Of a DNA stretch of 64,000 bases, positions 55,216 to 63,971 are shown in pieces. A model generated the notes under the pieces. The model worked only from the letters and a program-made list of their open reading frames with translations, was not told the DNA's origin and did not search any database. Both the position numbers and the translations under genes were made by a program. Numbering within the stretch: the stretch's first letter is position 1; each line of letters begins with the position of its first letter. Source of the DNA: Ohtaekwangia koreensis (GTDB taxonomy: Bacteria; Bacteroidota; Bacteroidia; Cytophagales; Cyclobacteriaceae). The DNA is taken from the NCBI RefSeq assembly GCF_900167975.1, contig NZ_FUZU01000005.1:457436-521435 (forward strand), read 5' to 3'.

Positions 55216-55844
55216 AATCTGATCAAGGTCTTGTTCTGAATCGCATAGGTCTCTCGTACAAGTAATAGATCGCTCTCCAATGCCTGGTGTGATGAAACGA
55301 GAAATGTTACTTCGTCTTTGGTAATGCGCTCGTTCATGAGCGTAAGTAAAATGTTTCGGGCACTTTCATCTAGTGTAATCAATGGTTCATCCAGGATGAT
55401 GAGTTGAGGAGATCCTAGAAATGCCAGTGCGAGCGATACTTTTTTCAACATACCACTGGAGTGCGTCTCGCAAGGCTTCTCATAATACGGAGCGATGCCA
55501 AAGGTGTTGATCAGGCTTTGTTGTTGTGCTGTGGAGGCATGTTTAGCCTTGCCAATAAAAAGGAACAGATCTTTGGGAGTAAGGAACCCGGGGAACTGTG
55601 GCTCGGCTTCACTATAATTTACCTTTCTACGATAGGGCACAGGATGTTGATGTAAATCCACGCCATCCCCAAAACGAATACTTCCCTCACATGGGTGCAA
55701 TCCTGCCAAAGCTTTAAAAAAAGTAGTCTTTCCAGAACCATTTTCTCCCTTGATCCAATAAACACCAGGCAGGAACTGAGCGTGTGGAAGTGCCAGAACT
55801 AGCAGATCGCCATAGCTTTTTGAGAAATTTTGAACTACCAACAT
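55212..55844 (-). CDS. ABC transporter ATP-binding protein
   Basis: The 210-residue protein has Walker A GENGSGKTT, a Q-loop region (NYSEAEPQFPGFLTP), ABC signature SSGMLKKVSLALA (SSGM variant common in exporters), Walker B LIILDEPLITLDE and the switch histidine in SSHQALE. It powers the membrane subunit encoded directly downstream. It lies divergent to a T9SS sorting-domain gene, with repeats in the shared upstream region. Confidence 0.9.
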   Translation of the reverse strand: MLVVQNFSKSYGDLLVLALPHAQFLPGVYWIKGENGSGKTTFFKALAGLHPCEGSIRFGDGVDLHQHPVPYRRKVNYSEAEPQFPGFLTPKDLFLFIGKAKHASTAQQQSLINTFGIAPYYEKPCETHSSGMLKKVSLALAFLGSPQLIILDEPLITLDESARNILLTLMNERITKDEVTFLVSSHQALESDLLLVRETYAIQNKTLIRL

Positions 55845-55871
55845 CTAAAAATTGTGCTGATGAATAAAAAT

Positions 55872-55959
55872 ATTTGTCATTTGTCTTAAACTTTTTGGCA
55901 TTTGTCGCATCTAATACAAAAGAACAAGGTTTAAGACGAACTTTGGTTTGGTATTTGTC
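55872..55959. promoter_or_regulatory. divergent regulatory region with ATTTGTC repeats and an inverted repeat
   Basis: ATTTGTC occurs four times (55872, 55879, 55900, 55953), the first two in tandem. A 9-bp inverted repeat GTCTTAAAC (55883-55891) / GTTTAAGAC (55929-55937) spans the centre. It lies between the ABC ATPase and the T9SS-domain genes and is likely to bind a regulator. Confidence 0.5.
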
Positions 55960-55985
55960 GTACAACTACGAAATAGAATTACACA

Positions 55986-56351
55986 ATGCGCTTAACTAGA
56001 ATAATTACCATGATGATCATAGCCGGGGCAGCAGCTTTGGAAGTGATCGCGCAGGAGCGCGAACAGAATCCCCCGGTACAAACAGAGCATGTAGACCTCG
56101 TGAAGTCAGTTCATATATTCCCGAACCCTGCAGTAGAATTCGTACACATTCGTATTGATCAGTTCAAGGCTCAGGACATTAAATTGTCGCTCCATAACAT
56201 TATCGGAAACGAGATGAACACGGAAACAGAAATTGTGGATGAACACGAATTGAGAGTTCGCGTAAAAGACCTTGCTTCAGGATACTACCTGCTGGCCATG
56301 AAGGATAAGGACTCGAAGTTTACGAGTACATTTAAGTTTGTAAAGAAATAA
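55986..56351 (+). CDS. signal peptide plus stand-alone T9SS type A sorting domain
   Basis: The 121-residue protein has a signal peptide (IITMMIIAGAAALEVIAQ) followed, after ~15 residues, by a full T9SS C-terminal domain: VHIFPNPAVEFVHIRID, LSLHNIIGNEM, VKDLASGYYLLAMKD and the terminal FTSTFKFVKK. In known cargo this domain sits behind a large passenger (enzyme or adhesin) and directs it across the outer membrane through the type IX system. Here there is no passenger. It could be a small secreted protein, a decoy or chaperone-like competitor, or a remnant. Confidence 0.85.
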   Translation: MRLTRIITMMIIAGAAALEVIAQEREQNPPVQTEHVDLVKSVHIFPNPAVEFVHIRIDQFKAQDIKLSLHNIIGNEMNTETEIVDEHELRVRVKDLASGYYLLAMKDKDSKFTSTFKFVKK

Positions 56352-56400
56352 GTATACTATCGAGAAATTATACTTTCCCTTTCACGTATTAGACATTAGA

Positions 56401-57423
56401 TTATTTCAAGAGCTTTCGTAGCGTAGCACCAAAGCTTTTGATCTCTTCTTCCGTTGTGTCGAAAGAACACATCAAACGAACCTCGAAGGTTTTCTCATCC
56501 CACACATAGAAGTAGTGCTCTTTTTGTAGCTTGGGTATAATAGCGGACGGAAGGATTGCAAAAATTCCGTTAGCGTCTACCGGGCGCGTTATCTTTACAG
56601 ATGCACTTCTTAATTCCTTCTCTAATAATTTAGCCATGCGATTGGAGTGGCTGGCATTTCGCTTCCATAGATCGTTGCTTAACAAAACTTCAAATTGCGC
56701 ACTGATAAAACGCATCTTGGAGTGAAGCTGCATGCCTTGCTTGCGGATATATTTAAAATAGCGGGCGGGCTCGGGTTTGAAAAATATAATCGCTTCACCG
56801 AACATCATTCCGTTCTTGGTTCCTCCAAACGAAAGCACATCAACTCCGGCATCGCGCGTAAACGATGCAAAGTCCTTCCCTAAGCTGACTGCTGCATTCG
56901 AAATCCGCGAACCGTCCATGTGAAAGAACAGGTTATTCTTTTTAGCAACATCCGCGATAGCTTTTACTTCATCTATAGTATATACAGTTCCATATTCGGT
57001 AGACTGTGAAATCGATATTACATTTGCCTGTGGATGATGCTGATCATCTACCCGTTGAATTTTATTCTGAATTTCCTCAGGGTATATCTTTCCGTCTTTT
57101 GTCGGTATAGTAATCAGTTTACTTCCCAGGAATTTTTCGGGTGCAGTAGATTCATCTACATTGATGTGTGCGAGATCAGAGCAAATGATAGAGTTGAACG
57201 AACGGCTTAATGCGCTAAGTCCTAAAACATTTGCACCTGTACCGTTGTACGCAAAGAAAACTTCAATGTCGTTGCCAAAGTATACTTTAAATTGAGCGAT
57301 TGCTCTTTCGGTATATTCATCCGCACCATAGGATGCTGCGTGACCTGTGTTAGCTTTTAGTAATGCTTCCATTACTTCGGGATGAACACCGGAATAATTG
57401 TCGCTGGCAAACGTCTTCTTCAT
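56401..57423 (-). CDS. ltaE: PLP-dependent threonine aldolase (beta-eliminating lyase family)
   Basis: The 340-residue protein cleaves L-threonine or L-allo-threonine to glycine and acetaldehyde. It has the fold-type I landmarks: NYSGVHPEV at the N-terminus, YNGTGANVLGLSAL for phosphate binding, FFHMDGSRISNAAVSL with the ring-pairing Asp, and VLSFGGTKNGMM with the Schiff-base Lys. It lies 10 nt after the DUF1003 gene on the same strand, so it is co-transcribed with it. Related lyases (tryptophanase-type) are less likely by length. Confidence 0.88.
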   Translation of the reverse strand: MKKTFASDNYSGVHPEVMEALLKANTGHAASYGADEYTERAIAQFKVYFGNDIEVFFAYNGTGANVLGLSALSRSFNSIICSDLAHINVDESTAPEKFLGSKLITIPTKDGKIYPEEIQNKIQRVDDQHHPQANVISISQSTEYGTVYTIDEVKAIADVAKKNNLFFHMDGSRISNAAVSLGKDFASFTRDAGVDVLSFGGTKNGMMFGEAIIFFKPEPARYFKYIRKQGMQLHSKMRFISAQFEVLLSNDLWKRNASHSNRMAKLLEKELRSASVKITRPVDANGIFAILPSAIIPKLQKEHYFYVWDEKTFEVRLMCSFDTTEEEIKSFGATLRKLLK

Positions 57424-57433
57424 GCGTGTTATC

Positions 57434-58141
57434 TTAATCTTTCTTTTTGTGATTCAGCTTGTCAAGTATATCATCCATCAGATCAATCTGAAGTTGCTGA
57501 ATTTCCATAAGCCTTTGATTTTGTTGAAGCAGCAGGTGATCTACTTTTTCATGCAGCAACCTGATCTCCAACTCTGCTTTCAGATTTATTTTGTAGTCAT
57601 GTTCAGAACGCATCCGGTCTTTGGCTTCCTGCCGATTCTGGCTCATCATAATGATGGGTGCCTGAATGGCTGCAAGGCATGAGAGAATCAAGTTCAGGAG
57701 TATAAATGGATACGGATCAAAAGGACGTGTGGTGATAATAAATATATTCACAATCATCCACACGAGTATAAAAGAAAAGAACGTGATGATGAACGTCCAG
57801 CTTCCACCAAATTCCGCAATGCGGTCAGACAGACGATCACCAAGCGTAAGATCTTTGTCGAGTATAGGTTCGATGTTGCTGGCGAGAACTTCATTTTCAT
57901 TTACGCTCTTGAGAACATCTCTTTCCAGCTTGGATAGTTCCTTGCCTTCAGCCTTTAACATGTGCTCCATGAACCGCTTTCTATACTTCATCAGTTCATC
58001 CAGTGAAATATAGGAGTCGGTTGTAAAGTTATGATGATCCGCCTGGATCATCTTCAGGATAGCCGGTCTGATCTGGTGTCCCTTCACCACTTCTGAAGTC
58101 GGCAACTCTTTATTTGTAATCTGGCACTTTACCTTTTGCAT
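57434..58141 (-). CDS. DUF1003 membrane protein
   Basis: The 235-residue protein has an N-terminal cytoplasmic part (CQITNKELPTSEVVKG, possible metal-binding residues), LSDRIAEFGGSWTFI marking the start of the DUF1003 domain, two TM helices (FIITFFSFILVWMIVNIFII; YPFILLNLILSCLAAIQAPII), the conserved MMSQNRQEAKDR loop and a C-terminal coiled coil. Function unknown. First gene of a pair with the threonine aldolase; 90 nt downstream of asnS. Confidence 0.88.
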   Translation of the reverse strand: MQKVKCQITNKELPTSEVVKGHQIRPAILKMIQADHHNFTTDSYISLDELMKYRKRFMEHMLKAEGKELSKLERDVLKSVNENEVLASNIEPILDKDLTLGDRLSDRIAEFGGSWTFIITFFSFILVWMIVNIFIITTRPFDPYPFILLNLILSCLAAIQAPIIMMSQNRQEAKDRMRSEHDYKINLKAELEIRLLHEKVDHLLLQQNQRLMEIQQLQIDLMDDILDKLNHKKKD

Positions 58142-58231
58142 AGCAGCTTAAAATTAAAATAATCCTGAAGGCCTAAGCTATACAGGTAAAGGAATTATAT
58201 ACTTCGTGACATGATCAATCTTTGATCCTGG

Positions 58232-59668
58232 TTAAAACTCTGCGTTTCCAGGGAATCTTGGATAGGCAATCACATCGCGGATGTTCGTCATGCCGGTTAC
58301 AAAAAGGATCAGTCGCTCGAAGCCTAATCCGAAACCACTGTGAGGAGCCGAGCCAAACTTGCGCAGGTCAAGGTACCACCACAATTCCTTTTCAGGGAGA
58401 CCAAGTTCGTTCACGCGCTTCACCAAACGCTCATAACGCTCTTCACGTTGAGAGCCTCCGATGATCTCACCGATACCCGGGAAGAGTACATCCATAGCCG
58501 CTACAGTTTTGTCATCTTCATTCTGACGCATATAGAATGCCTTGATATCTTTCGGATAGTTATAGAGTATAACTGGTTTTTTGAAATGCTTTTCCACCAG
58601 GTAACGCTCGTGTTCCGATTGTAAATCTACACCCCATTCTTCCACCAGGTATTGAAACTTCTTCTTCTTGTTGGGGTTGGAATTCTTGAGTATATCTATA
58701 GCCTCCGTATAGGACAGGCGTTGAAAATCATTGTCTGCAACAAACTTCAGGCGATCAATCAAACTTAATTCGCTGCGTTGATCCTGAGGTTTAGCTTGTT
58801 CTTCTTCGAGTGCACGCTTGTTCAGGAATTCGAGATCTTCAGCACAATGCTCCAACGCATAGCCTACCAGGTATTGAAGAAATTCCTGCGCAAGCTGCAT
58901 GTTGTCTTGAATATCATAGAAAGCCATCTCCGGTTCTATCATCCAGAATTCCGCCAGGTGACGTGTAGTATTGGAATTTTCGGCACGAAATGTAGGGCCG
59001 AAAGTATATATATCACCTAATGCCAATGCATAGGTTTCTCCCTCCAGCTGTCCTGAAACTGTCAGGTTTGTCTCACGACCGAAAAAGTCTTCTTTGTAGT
59101 CTATCTTACCGTGCTCATCGCGTGGAGGATTATTTGCATCGAGGGTAGTAACGCGAAACATAGCGCCCGCACCTTCCGCATCCGAACCGGTAATGATTGG
59201 CGTATGGATGTAGAAGAATCCACGGTCGTTAAAGAATTTATGAACCGCGAATGCCATCGCATGGCGCACACGCATAACAGCGCTAAATGTATTTGTGCGC
59301 GAACGCAAGTGAGCGATCTCGCGGAGATATTCAAGACTAGGTTTGTTCCTTAATTGTAAGGGATATTTCTCAGGGTCGTTGTCTCCTAAAATTTCAAGCT
59401 CTTTGACTTTTATTTCTATGGCTTGACCTTTACCAAGAGAAGGAATCAATTCACCTGTAACAGAAAGACATGCTCCGGTAGTGATACGCTTCAGAGTCTC
59501 TTCGCTAATCGAATTCAATTCCACCACTGCCTGAAGGTTGTTTATGGTCGAACCATCGTTCAAGGAAATGAACTGGTTATTACGGAAAGTTCGTACCCAT
59601 CCTTTAACTGTAACTGTTTGACTCTCAGGTTTCGTGGCGAGAAGTTCTTTAATCTTGATGCGTTTCAT
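58232..59668 (-). CDS. asnS: asparaginyl-tRNA synthetase
   Basis: This class II synthetase charges tRNA-Asn. The 478-residue protein has an OB-fold anticodon-binding domain ([22 protein letters not shown]), motif 1 around [15 protein letters not shown], motif 2 [21 protein letters not shown] and motif 3 [14 protein letters not shown]. The Asn-type (rather than Asp-type) identity follows from length and [12 protein letters not shown]. Divergent from rpoN, an arrangement seen in other Bacteroidota. Two ATCCGTTA words lie just upstream. Confidence 0.96.
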   Translation of the reverse strand: MKRIKIKELLATKPESQTVTVKGWVRTFRNNQFISLNDGSTINNLQAVVELNSISEETLKRITTGACLSVTGELIPSLGKGQAIEIKVKELEILGDNDPEKYPLQLRNKPSLEYLREIAHLRSRTNTFSAVMRVRHAMAFAVHKFFNDRGFFYIHTPIITGSDAEGAGAMFRVTTLDANNPPRDEHGKIDYKEDFFGRETNLTVSGQLEGETYALALGDIYTFGPTFRAENSNTTRHLAEFWMIEPEMAFYDIQDNMQLAQEFLQYLVGYALEHCAEDLEFLNKRALEEEQAKPQDQRSELSLIDRLKFVADNDFQRLSYTEAIDILKNSNPNKKKKFQYLVEEWGVDLQSEHERYLVEKHFKKPVILYNYPKDIKAFYMRQNEDDKTVAAMDVLFPGIGEIIGGSQREERYERLVKRVNELGLPEKELWWYLDLRKFGSAPHSGFGLGFERLILFVTGMTNIRDVIAYPRFPGNAEF

Positions 59669-59901
59669 GGTCTATTGGTTATCCGTTACACTATCCGTTA
59701 ATGTTAATGCGTTATCTGGTTTGATGACGATTAACGTGCAACAGGGTAATGTGCACAGGGGACGCAAAAAACGAAAAAACTTAGGAGTTTTGAAAGGAGT
59801 CTTGGTGCTATAGTGACCTGCGAGTCGTTGTTTTTCCTTCAGGAATGATCGTCTGTACGCTATGGATCAACGACTTTTAGCCGTAGAGTGGACTATTTTT
59901 T

Positions 59902-59909
59902 TAAATTTG
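59902..59909 (+). promoter_or_regulatory. -7 box of rpoN
   Basis: TAAATTTG matches TAnnTTTG exactly, 39 nt before the rpoN start codon. A CTTTTAG stretch near 59874 is a poor -33 box. Confidence 0.5.
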
Positions 59910-59948
59910 CATAGTCTTTGATCTATTGATCTAAACAAGGATTTTTTA

Positions 59949-61430
59949 ATGCAGAAACTCGGATTAAGTCAATCGTTACAACAAAAGCTATCGCCTCAGC
60001 AGATACAGTTCATCAAGCTGTTGCAGGTGCCAACTGCCGAGCTTGAAACCAGGATTGAGGAAGAACTGGAAATTAATCCTGCACTGGAAGAAGGCGAGGG
60101 GGGTGAAGCAGAGGATCAGGAAAAGGTCGATGAGGAATTTGAACAACAACAACAACAGGAAGAAGAATATCAAGATGCATCATCAGGAAGTGAGTCAGAC
60201 GTAGATATAAAAGATTATTTACGCGATGATGACTATAGCGGCTATAAAATGCAAGGCGATGGTGATGATGAAGAGGAGCGCGATATGCCGCTGCCGATGT
60301 CTACATCTCTGCATGAGCAGCTTATGGACCAGCTCGAATTTCTGGGCTTTGATGAAAAACAATATACCATTGGCAAGCAATTGGTGGGGAGTATAGAAGG
60401 TGATGGCTATATACGCAGAGACCTTGATGCAATCGTAAATGATCTCGCATTCTCGCAAGGTATAGAGGCCACCGTGGAGGAAGTAGAATCGGTACTCAAG
60501 AAAATACAGACATTCGATCCTCCGGGCATTGCTGCCCGCAACCTGCAGGAATGTTTGTTGCTTCAATTGGAGCGCATGGACAATGGCCATGATATAGATG
60601 TAGCGGTTGCTAAAAAGATCATCACCGATTGCTACGATGAATTCACGAAGAAGCACTATCAGAAAATTCAGAAGAAGCTTGAAACGGAAGATGAAGAATT
60701 CATTCGGGATGCTGTTGATCTGATTGTGAAGTTGAATCCGAAACCAGGCGGAAGCAGTGCTCCCTCTATGGTGAAGAATCAGTATATAATTCCTGATTTT
60801 ATACTTACCAATAACAACGGCAAACTCGAACTGGCCCTAAACTCGCGGAATGCTCCTGAACTTCGCATCAGTCGCTCCTATACCGAGATGTTCAAGGCAT
60901 ACGATAAGAGTGATAAGAAAGATAAGAAGCTCAAGGAAGCGGTTTCTTTTGTGAAACAAAAACTGGATGCTGCAAAATGGTTTATCGATGCAATCAAGCA
61001 GCGCCAGCAAACATTGCTCAGAACCATGAAGGCCATCATCGATTTCCAATACGACTTTTTCCTGGAAGGTGATGAGACCAAGCTGAAGCCGATGATCCTG
61101 AAAGATATAGCGGGCATGATCAACATGGATATATCTACGGTGTCACGTGTGGCGAGCAGCAAAGCTGTGCAGACTGATTTTGGTATTTATCCACTGAAGT
61201 ACTTCTTCTCGGAAGGTATATCTACAGATTCCGGTGAAGAGGTGAGTAGCCGTGAAGTAAAACAGATTATCAAAGATATCATTGAAAGTGAAGATAAAAA
61301 CAAACCATATTCGGATGACAAGTTGGAAAAAATTCTGAATGACAAAGGGTATAACATTGCGAGACGAACCGTTGCCAAGTATAGAGAGCAACTAAATATA
61401 CCAGTCGCACGGCTTCGTAAAGAATTGTAA
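59949..61430 (+). CDS. rpoN: RNA polymerase sigma-54 factor
   Basis: The 493-residue protein has region I (LSQSLQQKLSPQQIQFIKLLQVP, glutamine-rich, binds activators), an acidic region II with Glu/Asp/Gln runs (residues ~45-110), the core-binding domain, a helix-turn-helix (DIAGMINMDISTVSRVASSKAV) and the RpoN box ARRTVAKYREQLNIP at the end. It directs transcription from -24/-12 promoters that need an ATP-driven activator. Candidate promoters of this class occur before both permease operons in the window. Divergent from asnS. Confidence 0.97.
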   Translation: MQKLGLSQSLQQKLSPQQIQFIKLLQVPTAELETRIEEELEINPALEEGEGGEAEDQEKVDEEFEQQQQQEEEYQDASSGSESDVDIKDYLRDDDYSGYKMQGDGDDEEERDMPLPMSTSLHEQLMDQLEFLGFDEKQYTIGKQLVGSIEGDGYIRRDLDAIVNDLAFSQGIEATVEEVESVLKKIQTFDPPGIAARNLQECLLLQLERMDNGHDIDVAVAKKIITDCYDEFTKKHYQKIQKKLETEDEEFIRDAVDLIVKLNPKPGGSSAPSMVKNQYIIPDFILTNNNGKLELALNSRNAPELRISRSYTEMFKAYDKSDKKDKKLKEAVSFVKQKLDAAKWFIDAIKQRQQTLLRTMKAIIDFQYDFFLEGDETKLKPMILKDIAGMINMDISTVSRVASSKAVQTDFGIYPLKYFFSEGISTDSGEEVSSREVKQIIKDIIESEDKNKPYSDDKLEKILNDKGYNIARRTVAKYREQLNIPVARLRKEL

Positions 61431-61477
61431 TCCATGGTGTCTGCTAAATCTTTCATCCCAAATCCTTTTTCATTAGC

Positions 61478-62101
61478 GTGAATTCAATAGCGAAAGTTAT
61501 TTCCTTCGTATTCCATCCGTTGTTGATGGTAACATACCTCTTTACATTATTCGCCCTATATTTTCCGTTGGGGTTAGATCCGTTGAAAATAGAAACACAG
61601 TGGACTTTTGTGATCATTATATTTGCTTTCACATTTTTACTGCCGGCTGTGAATATAGGGCTGCTGAAATTATTCGGAACGATCAGCAGTATCACATTAC
61701 AAAATCGCAAGGAAAGAATTCTTCCATTTACATTTATAGCAACGCTATACCTCGTGATCACTTACTTGTTCTACTCCAGAACAGGCGTAAGCATGAACGA
61801 TAATCTTTTTAAATTTCTGCTGATAGCAGATGCCCTGGTTGTAGTCTCGGCTATAACAACGTTGTTCTACAGAGTAAGTATTCACAGCCTTGCGGCTTGG
61901 GGATTTATAGGTATAGTGGTGCCGCTGAATAAACTCTCGGAAGATGGCTCACTCTTTTATCCGTCACTTGTCGCCATAGTTTTGGCAGGCTTTATCATGT
62001 CATCGCGTTTGCAACTGCACGTACATACAACCCGTGAAGTGATGATCGGTGCTGTCCTCGGGCTCGCCACAAGCCTCATCGGAATGGTCATTTTGTTTTA
62101 A
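61478..62101 (+). CDS. PAP2-related integral membrane protein
   Basis: The 207-residue protein has six predicted TM helices. The final part, SSRLQLHVHTTREVMIGAVLG, resembles the second and third motifs of PAP2 phosphatases (SR..H and H..D/E...G), but the first motif (KxxxxxxRP) is only partly present as NRKERILPF. It may be a lipid phosphate phosphatase or an inactive relative. Starts at GTG, 47 nt after rpoN; co-transcription is likely. Confidence 0.65.
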   Translation: MNSIAKVISFVFHPLLMVTYLFTLFALYFPLGLDPLKIETQWTFVIIIFAFTFLLPAVNIGLLKLFGTISSITLQNRKERILPFTFIATLYLVITYLFYSRTGVSMNDNLFKFLLIADALVVVSAITTLFYRVSIHSLAAWGFIGIVVPLNKLSEDGSLFYPSLVAIVLAGFIMSSRLQLHVHTTREVMIGAVLGLATSLIGMVILF

Positions 62102-62160
62102 GTTTATCTTTCATGTCTTGTGAAAGAACGGTAGCTTCGGTTCCAAACTTTTCGATATCT

Positions 62161-62943
62161 ATGGAATATAAATTTTTGAAATATTCACCGGAAGGTGGAG
62201 TCTTTACTATTTCCCTAAACCGGCCGGAAGTTTATAATGCACTGAATGATGATATTACTTTTGAACTTCAGGATGCTTTTAAAGCTGTCGCGAAAGATGA
62301 CACAGCACGGGTAGTGGTGTTGACCGGAGAGGGCAAAGCTTTTTGTTCAGGACAGGATTTGAAGGCTGCTGCCGGAACAGAGAAGAGATCCTTTATCGAT
62401 TCACTGCACAAGCGATATAACCCCATCATCCGCGCTATGCGCAATTTACCTATACCTATAATTTGCCGACTCAACGGTGTGGCTGCTGGCGCAGGATGTT
62501 CTCTGGCATTGGCATGCGATGTCATTGTAGCTTCTGAAGAAGCAACGCTGATCGAAGTGTTTGTAAATATAGGACTGGTGCCCGATTCAGGCTCGTCTTA
62601 TTTCTTGCCAAGACTGGTAGGCAAAGCGAAAGCCTTTGAGTTGTGCAGCATGGGGACACGCGTAAAAGCCAAAGAAGCACTTGATCTCGGTTTGATCAAC
62701 AAGGTAGTTGCCTCCGATCAACTGGATATAGCAGTTAAAGAATATAGCGATTATTTTGCCGTGGCTCCCACGAAGTCCATTGGCCTGATCAAAAAAATGC
62801 TGGACAAAGCTACAACGGCTACACTAGACGAAGCGCTTGAATATGAAGCGTACTGCCAGGAAATAGCAGGCAATACACAAGACTATAAAGAAGGTGTAAA
62901 TGCTTTTCTCGAAAAGCGAAAGCCAGACTTTAAGGGAAAATAA
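62161..62943 (+). CDS. enoyl-CoA hydratase/isomerase, PaaG-like
   Basis: The 260-residue crotonase-fold protein has the oxyanion-hole segments GEGKAFCSGQDLKAAAG and NGVAAGAGCSLALACD, and a catalytic Asp in LVPDSGSSYFLPRLVG, which is the PaaG (ring-opening isomerase of phenylacetate breakdown) arrangement rather than the two-Glu hydratase one. Acts on CoA thioesters in the cytoplasm. ATG 62161 is chosen over 62113, which adds 16 unconserved residues. No other paa genes are in view. A strong terminator follows. Confidence 0.87.
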   Translation: MEYKFLKYSPEGGVFTISLNRPEVYNALNDDITFELQDAFKAVAKDDTARVVVLTGEGKAFCSGQDLKAAAGTEKRSFIDSLHKRYNPIIRAMRNLPIPIICRLNGVAAGAGCSLALACDVIVASEEATLIEVFVNIGLVPDSGSSYFLPRLVGKAKAFELCSMGTRVKAKEALDLGLINKVVASDQLDIAVKEYSDYFAVAPTKSIGLIKKMLDKATTATLDEALEYEAYCQEIAGNTQDYKEGVNAFLEKRKPDFKGK

Positions 62944-62973
62944 AAAGAGCCCGTGATCATCACGGGCTCTTTT
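62943..62973. terminator. bidirectional rho-independent terminator
   Basis: A near-perfect palindrome (arms AAAAGAGCCCGTGAT and ATCACGGGCTCTTTT) overlaps the stop of the enoyl-CoA hydratase gene and is followed by T-rich sequence on both strands. The convergent barrel gene ends 23 nt further on. Confidence 0.9.
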
Positions 62974-62996
62974 ATTAAAAGTGGTACGCTGCGGAA

Positions 62997-63728
62997 TTAG
63001 AAACTCGACAGAGATATACCCACTGTTACTGTATTGAAATTTTTTACCTGGCTATTTTCTAGGATGCCTTTATCTTTTTGGAAGAGATCAGTCAAGTTGT
63101 AATAACCAAAGAGACTAAAGTTACCCACACCGATTTTAGCAGAGACGCCATAGCGGAATTTTTGGAGATTGAAATCCTGTTTGTCTTTCAGTTTTTTCAT
63201 CTCACCATCTTCCTTGTATTTAATTTTCGAGAAGGAGTCGAACATGTAACCAACACGTCCACCAATAGAAGCTTTGAAGCTCCTTGCAGGATCTTCTGGG
63301 TTGGTACGGAAACAAATCTCAAGTGGTACTTCAATATAGTTGGTGATCAACTGAGACTTTTTGGTGTTGGTACGTCCCGCTGTCTGTGGAGACACCATGA
63401 TTAATGAGCTTCCGTTATAATCCAGTGTATACTTGTTTTTAAATTTAAAACGCTCAAAACTGAATCCAATCCCCGGTACGAAACTGAACTTTGATTTTAA
63501 AATGCGCATCTCGTACTGGTAGTAAACGTTCAATGAGCGTGAGCCCCAAAAGCCGATATCGAAAGTACTCGGACTACCCGAAGCGCTGTTTACGCCTAGT
63601 TCAAGAGTAAAAGTCCCCGGTATATCAGGGCGTCCCGTCTTTTTGGTAGTAGTATTAGGAGTAGTGTCCTGGCCAAAAGCAGGAATCAATAGAACTGTAA
63701 AAATTGTAATAGCCGCGAGTTTTCTCAT
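62997..63728 (-). CDS. outer-membrane beta-barrel protein (PorT-like family)
   Basis: The 243-residue protein has a signal peptide (MRKLAAITIFTVLLIPAFGQ) and about eight amphipathic strands (KFSFVPGIGFSFERFKF, YIEVPLEICFRT, FKASIGGRVGYMF, SAKIGVGNFSLFGYYNLTDLF), ending in a C-terminal aromatic strand (NTVTVGISLSSF). This is the outer-membrane beta-barrel family (PF13568 type) that includes PorT of the type IX secretion system; membership alone does not make it PorT. ATG 63728 is preceded by a consensus promoter. An upstream ATG at 63788 would disrupt that promoter. Confidence 0.8.
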   Translation of the reverse strand: MRKLAAITIFTVLLIPAFGQDTTPNTTTKKTGRPDIPGTFTLELGVNSASGSPSTFDIGFWGSRSLNVYYQYEMRILKSKFSFVPGIGFSFERFKFKNKYTLDYNGSSLIMVSPQTAGRTNTKKSQLITNYIEVPLEICFRTNPEDPARSFKASIGGRVGYMFDSFSKIKYKEDGEMKKLKDKQDFNLQKFRYGVSAKIGVGNFSLFGYYNLTDLFQKDKGILENSQVKNFNTVTVGISLSSF

Positions 63729-63758
63729 TGTTTGCTGTCTATCAGTAAAATAAAGGTT

Positions 63759-63789
63759 CAAAAATAGCTTTTTTGTTGGCAGAGCCAAA
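63759..63789 (-). promoter_or_regulatory. consensus Bacteroidota promoter of the barrel gene
   Basis: Minus-strand TTTG (63789-63786), 19 nt, then TATTTTTG (63766-63759): both boxes match TTTG / TAnnTTTG. The leader would be about 27 nt before ATG 63728. Confidence 0.7.
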
Positions 63790-63796
63790 CGTGTTA

Positions 63797-63827
63797 TTTT
63801 GTCAAGTGAATTTATTCTTTACATTTG
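63797..63827 (+). promoter_or_regulatory. consensus Bacteroidota promoter of tRNA-Arg
   Basis: TTTTG at 63797-63801, 18 nt, then TACATTTG at 63820-63827, an exact -7 box. The mature tRNA starts 37 nt downstream. Confidence 0.7.
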
Positions 63828-63863
63828 CACTCCCAAATTCACACCCACACCCGGTAATTAACC

Positions 63864-63937
63864 GCACTCGTAGCTCAATTGAATAGAGCATCTGACTACG
63901 GATCAGAAGGTTCGGGGTTTGAATCCCTGCGAGTGCA
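63864..63937 (+). tRNA. tRNA-Arg (anticodon ACG)
   Basis: A 74-nt cloverleaf: acceptor GCACTCG / CGAGTGC, D stem GCTC / GAGC, anticodon stem TCTGA / TCAGA with loop CTACGGA (anticodon ACG at 63898-63900), T stem CGGGG / CCCTG with one G-T pair, loop TTTGAAT, discriminator A. CCA is not encoded. The A34 is expected to be changed to inosine, reading CGU, CGC and CGA codons. Confidence 0.97.
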
Positions 63938-63943
63938 CTCTTT

Positions 63944-63971
63944 AAAGGCTGAAGAACTTTCTTCTGCCTTT
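63944..63971 (+). terminator. terminator after tRNA-Arg
   Basis: AAAGGC..GAAGA and TCTTC..GCCTTT pair with one T-T mismatch around a 4-nt loop, followed by a T-run (TTTTTTATTTTAT). Confidence 0.8.

Noticed and set aside
55212..55844. ABC signature SSGM instead of LSGGQ as a sign of inactivity
   Set aside because: SSGM-type signatures are common in active exporter ATPases; Walker A, Walker B and the switch His are intact.
58213..58227. GATCAA-TCT-TTGATC hairpin downstream of asnS
   Set aside because: Only 6 bp of AT-rich stem and no T-run; too weak to call a terminator.
62997..63728. Calling the barrel protein PorT, and so a T9SS component
   Set aside because: The broad barrel family is large in Bacteroidota; no other por genes are nearby and no PorT-specific motif was recognised.
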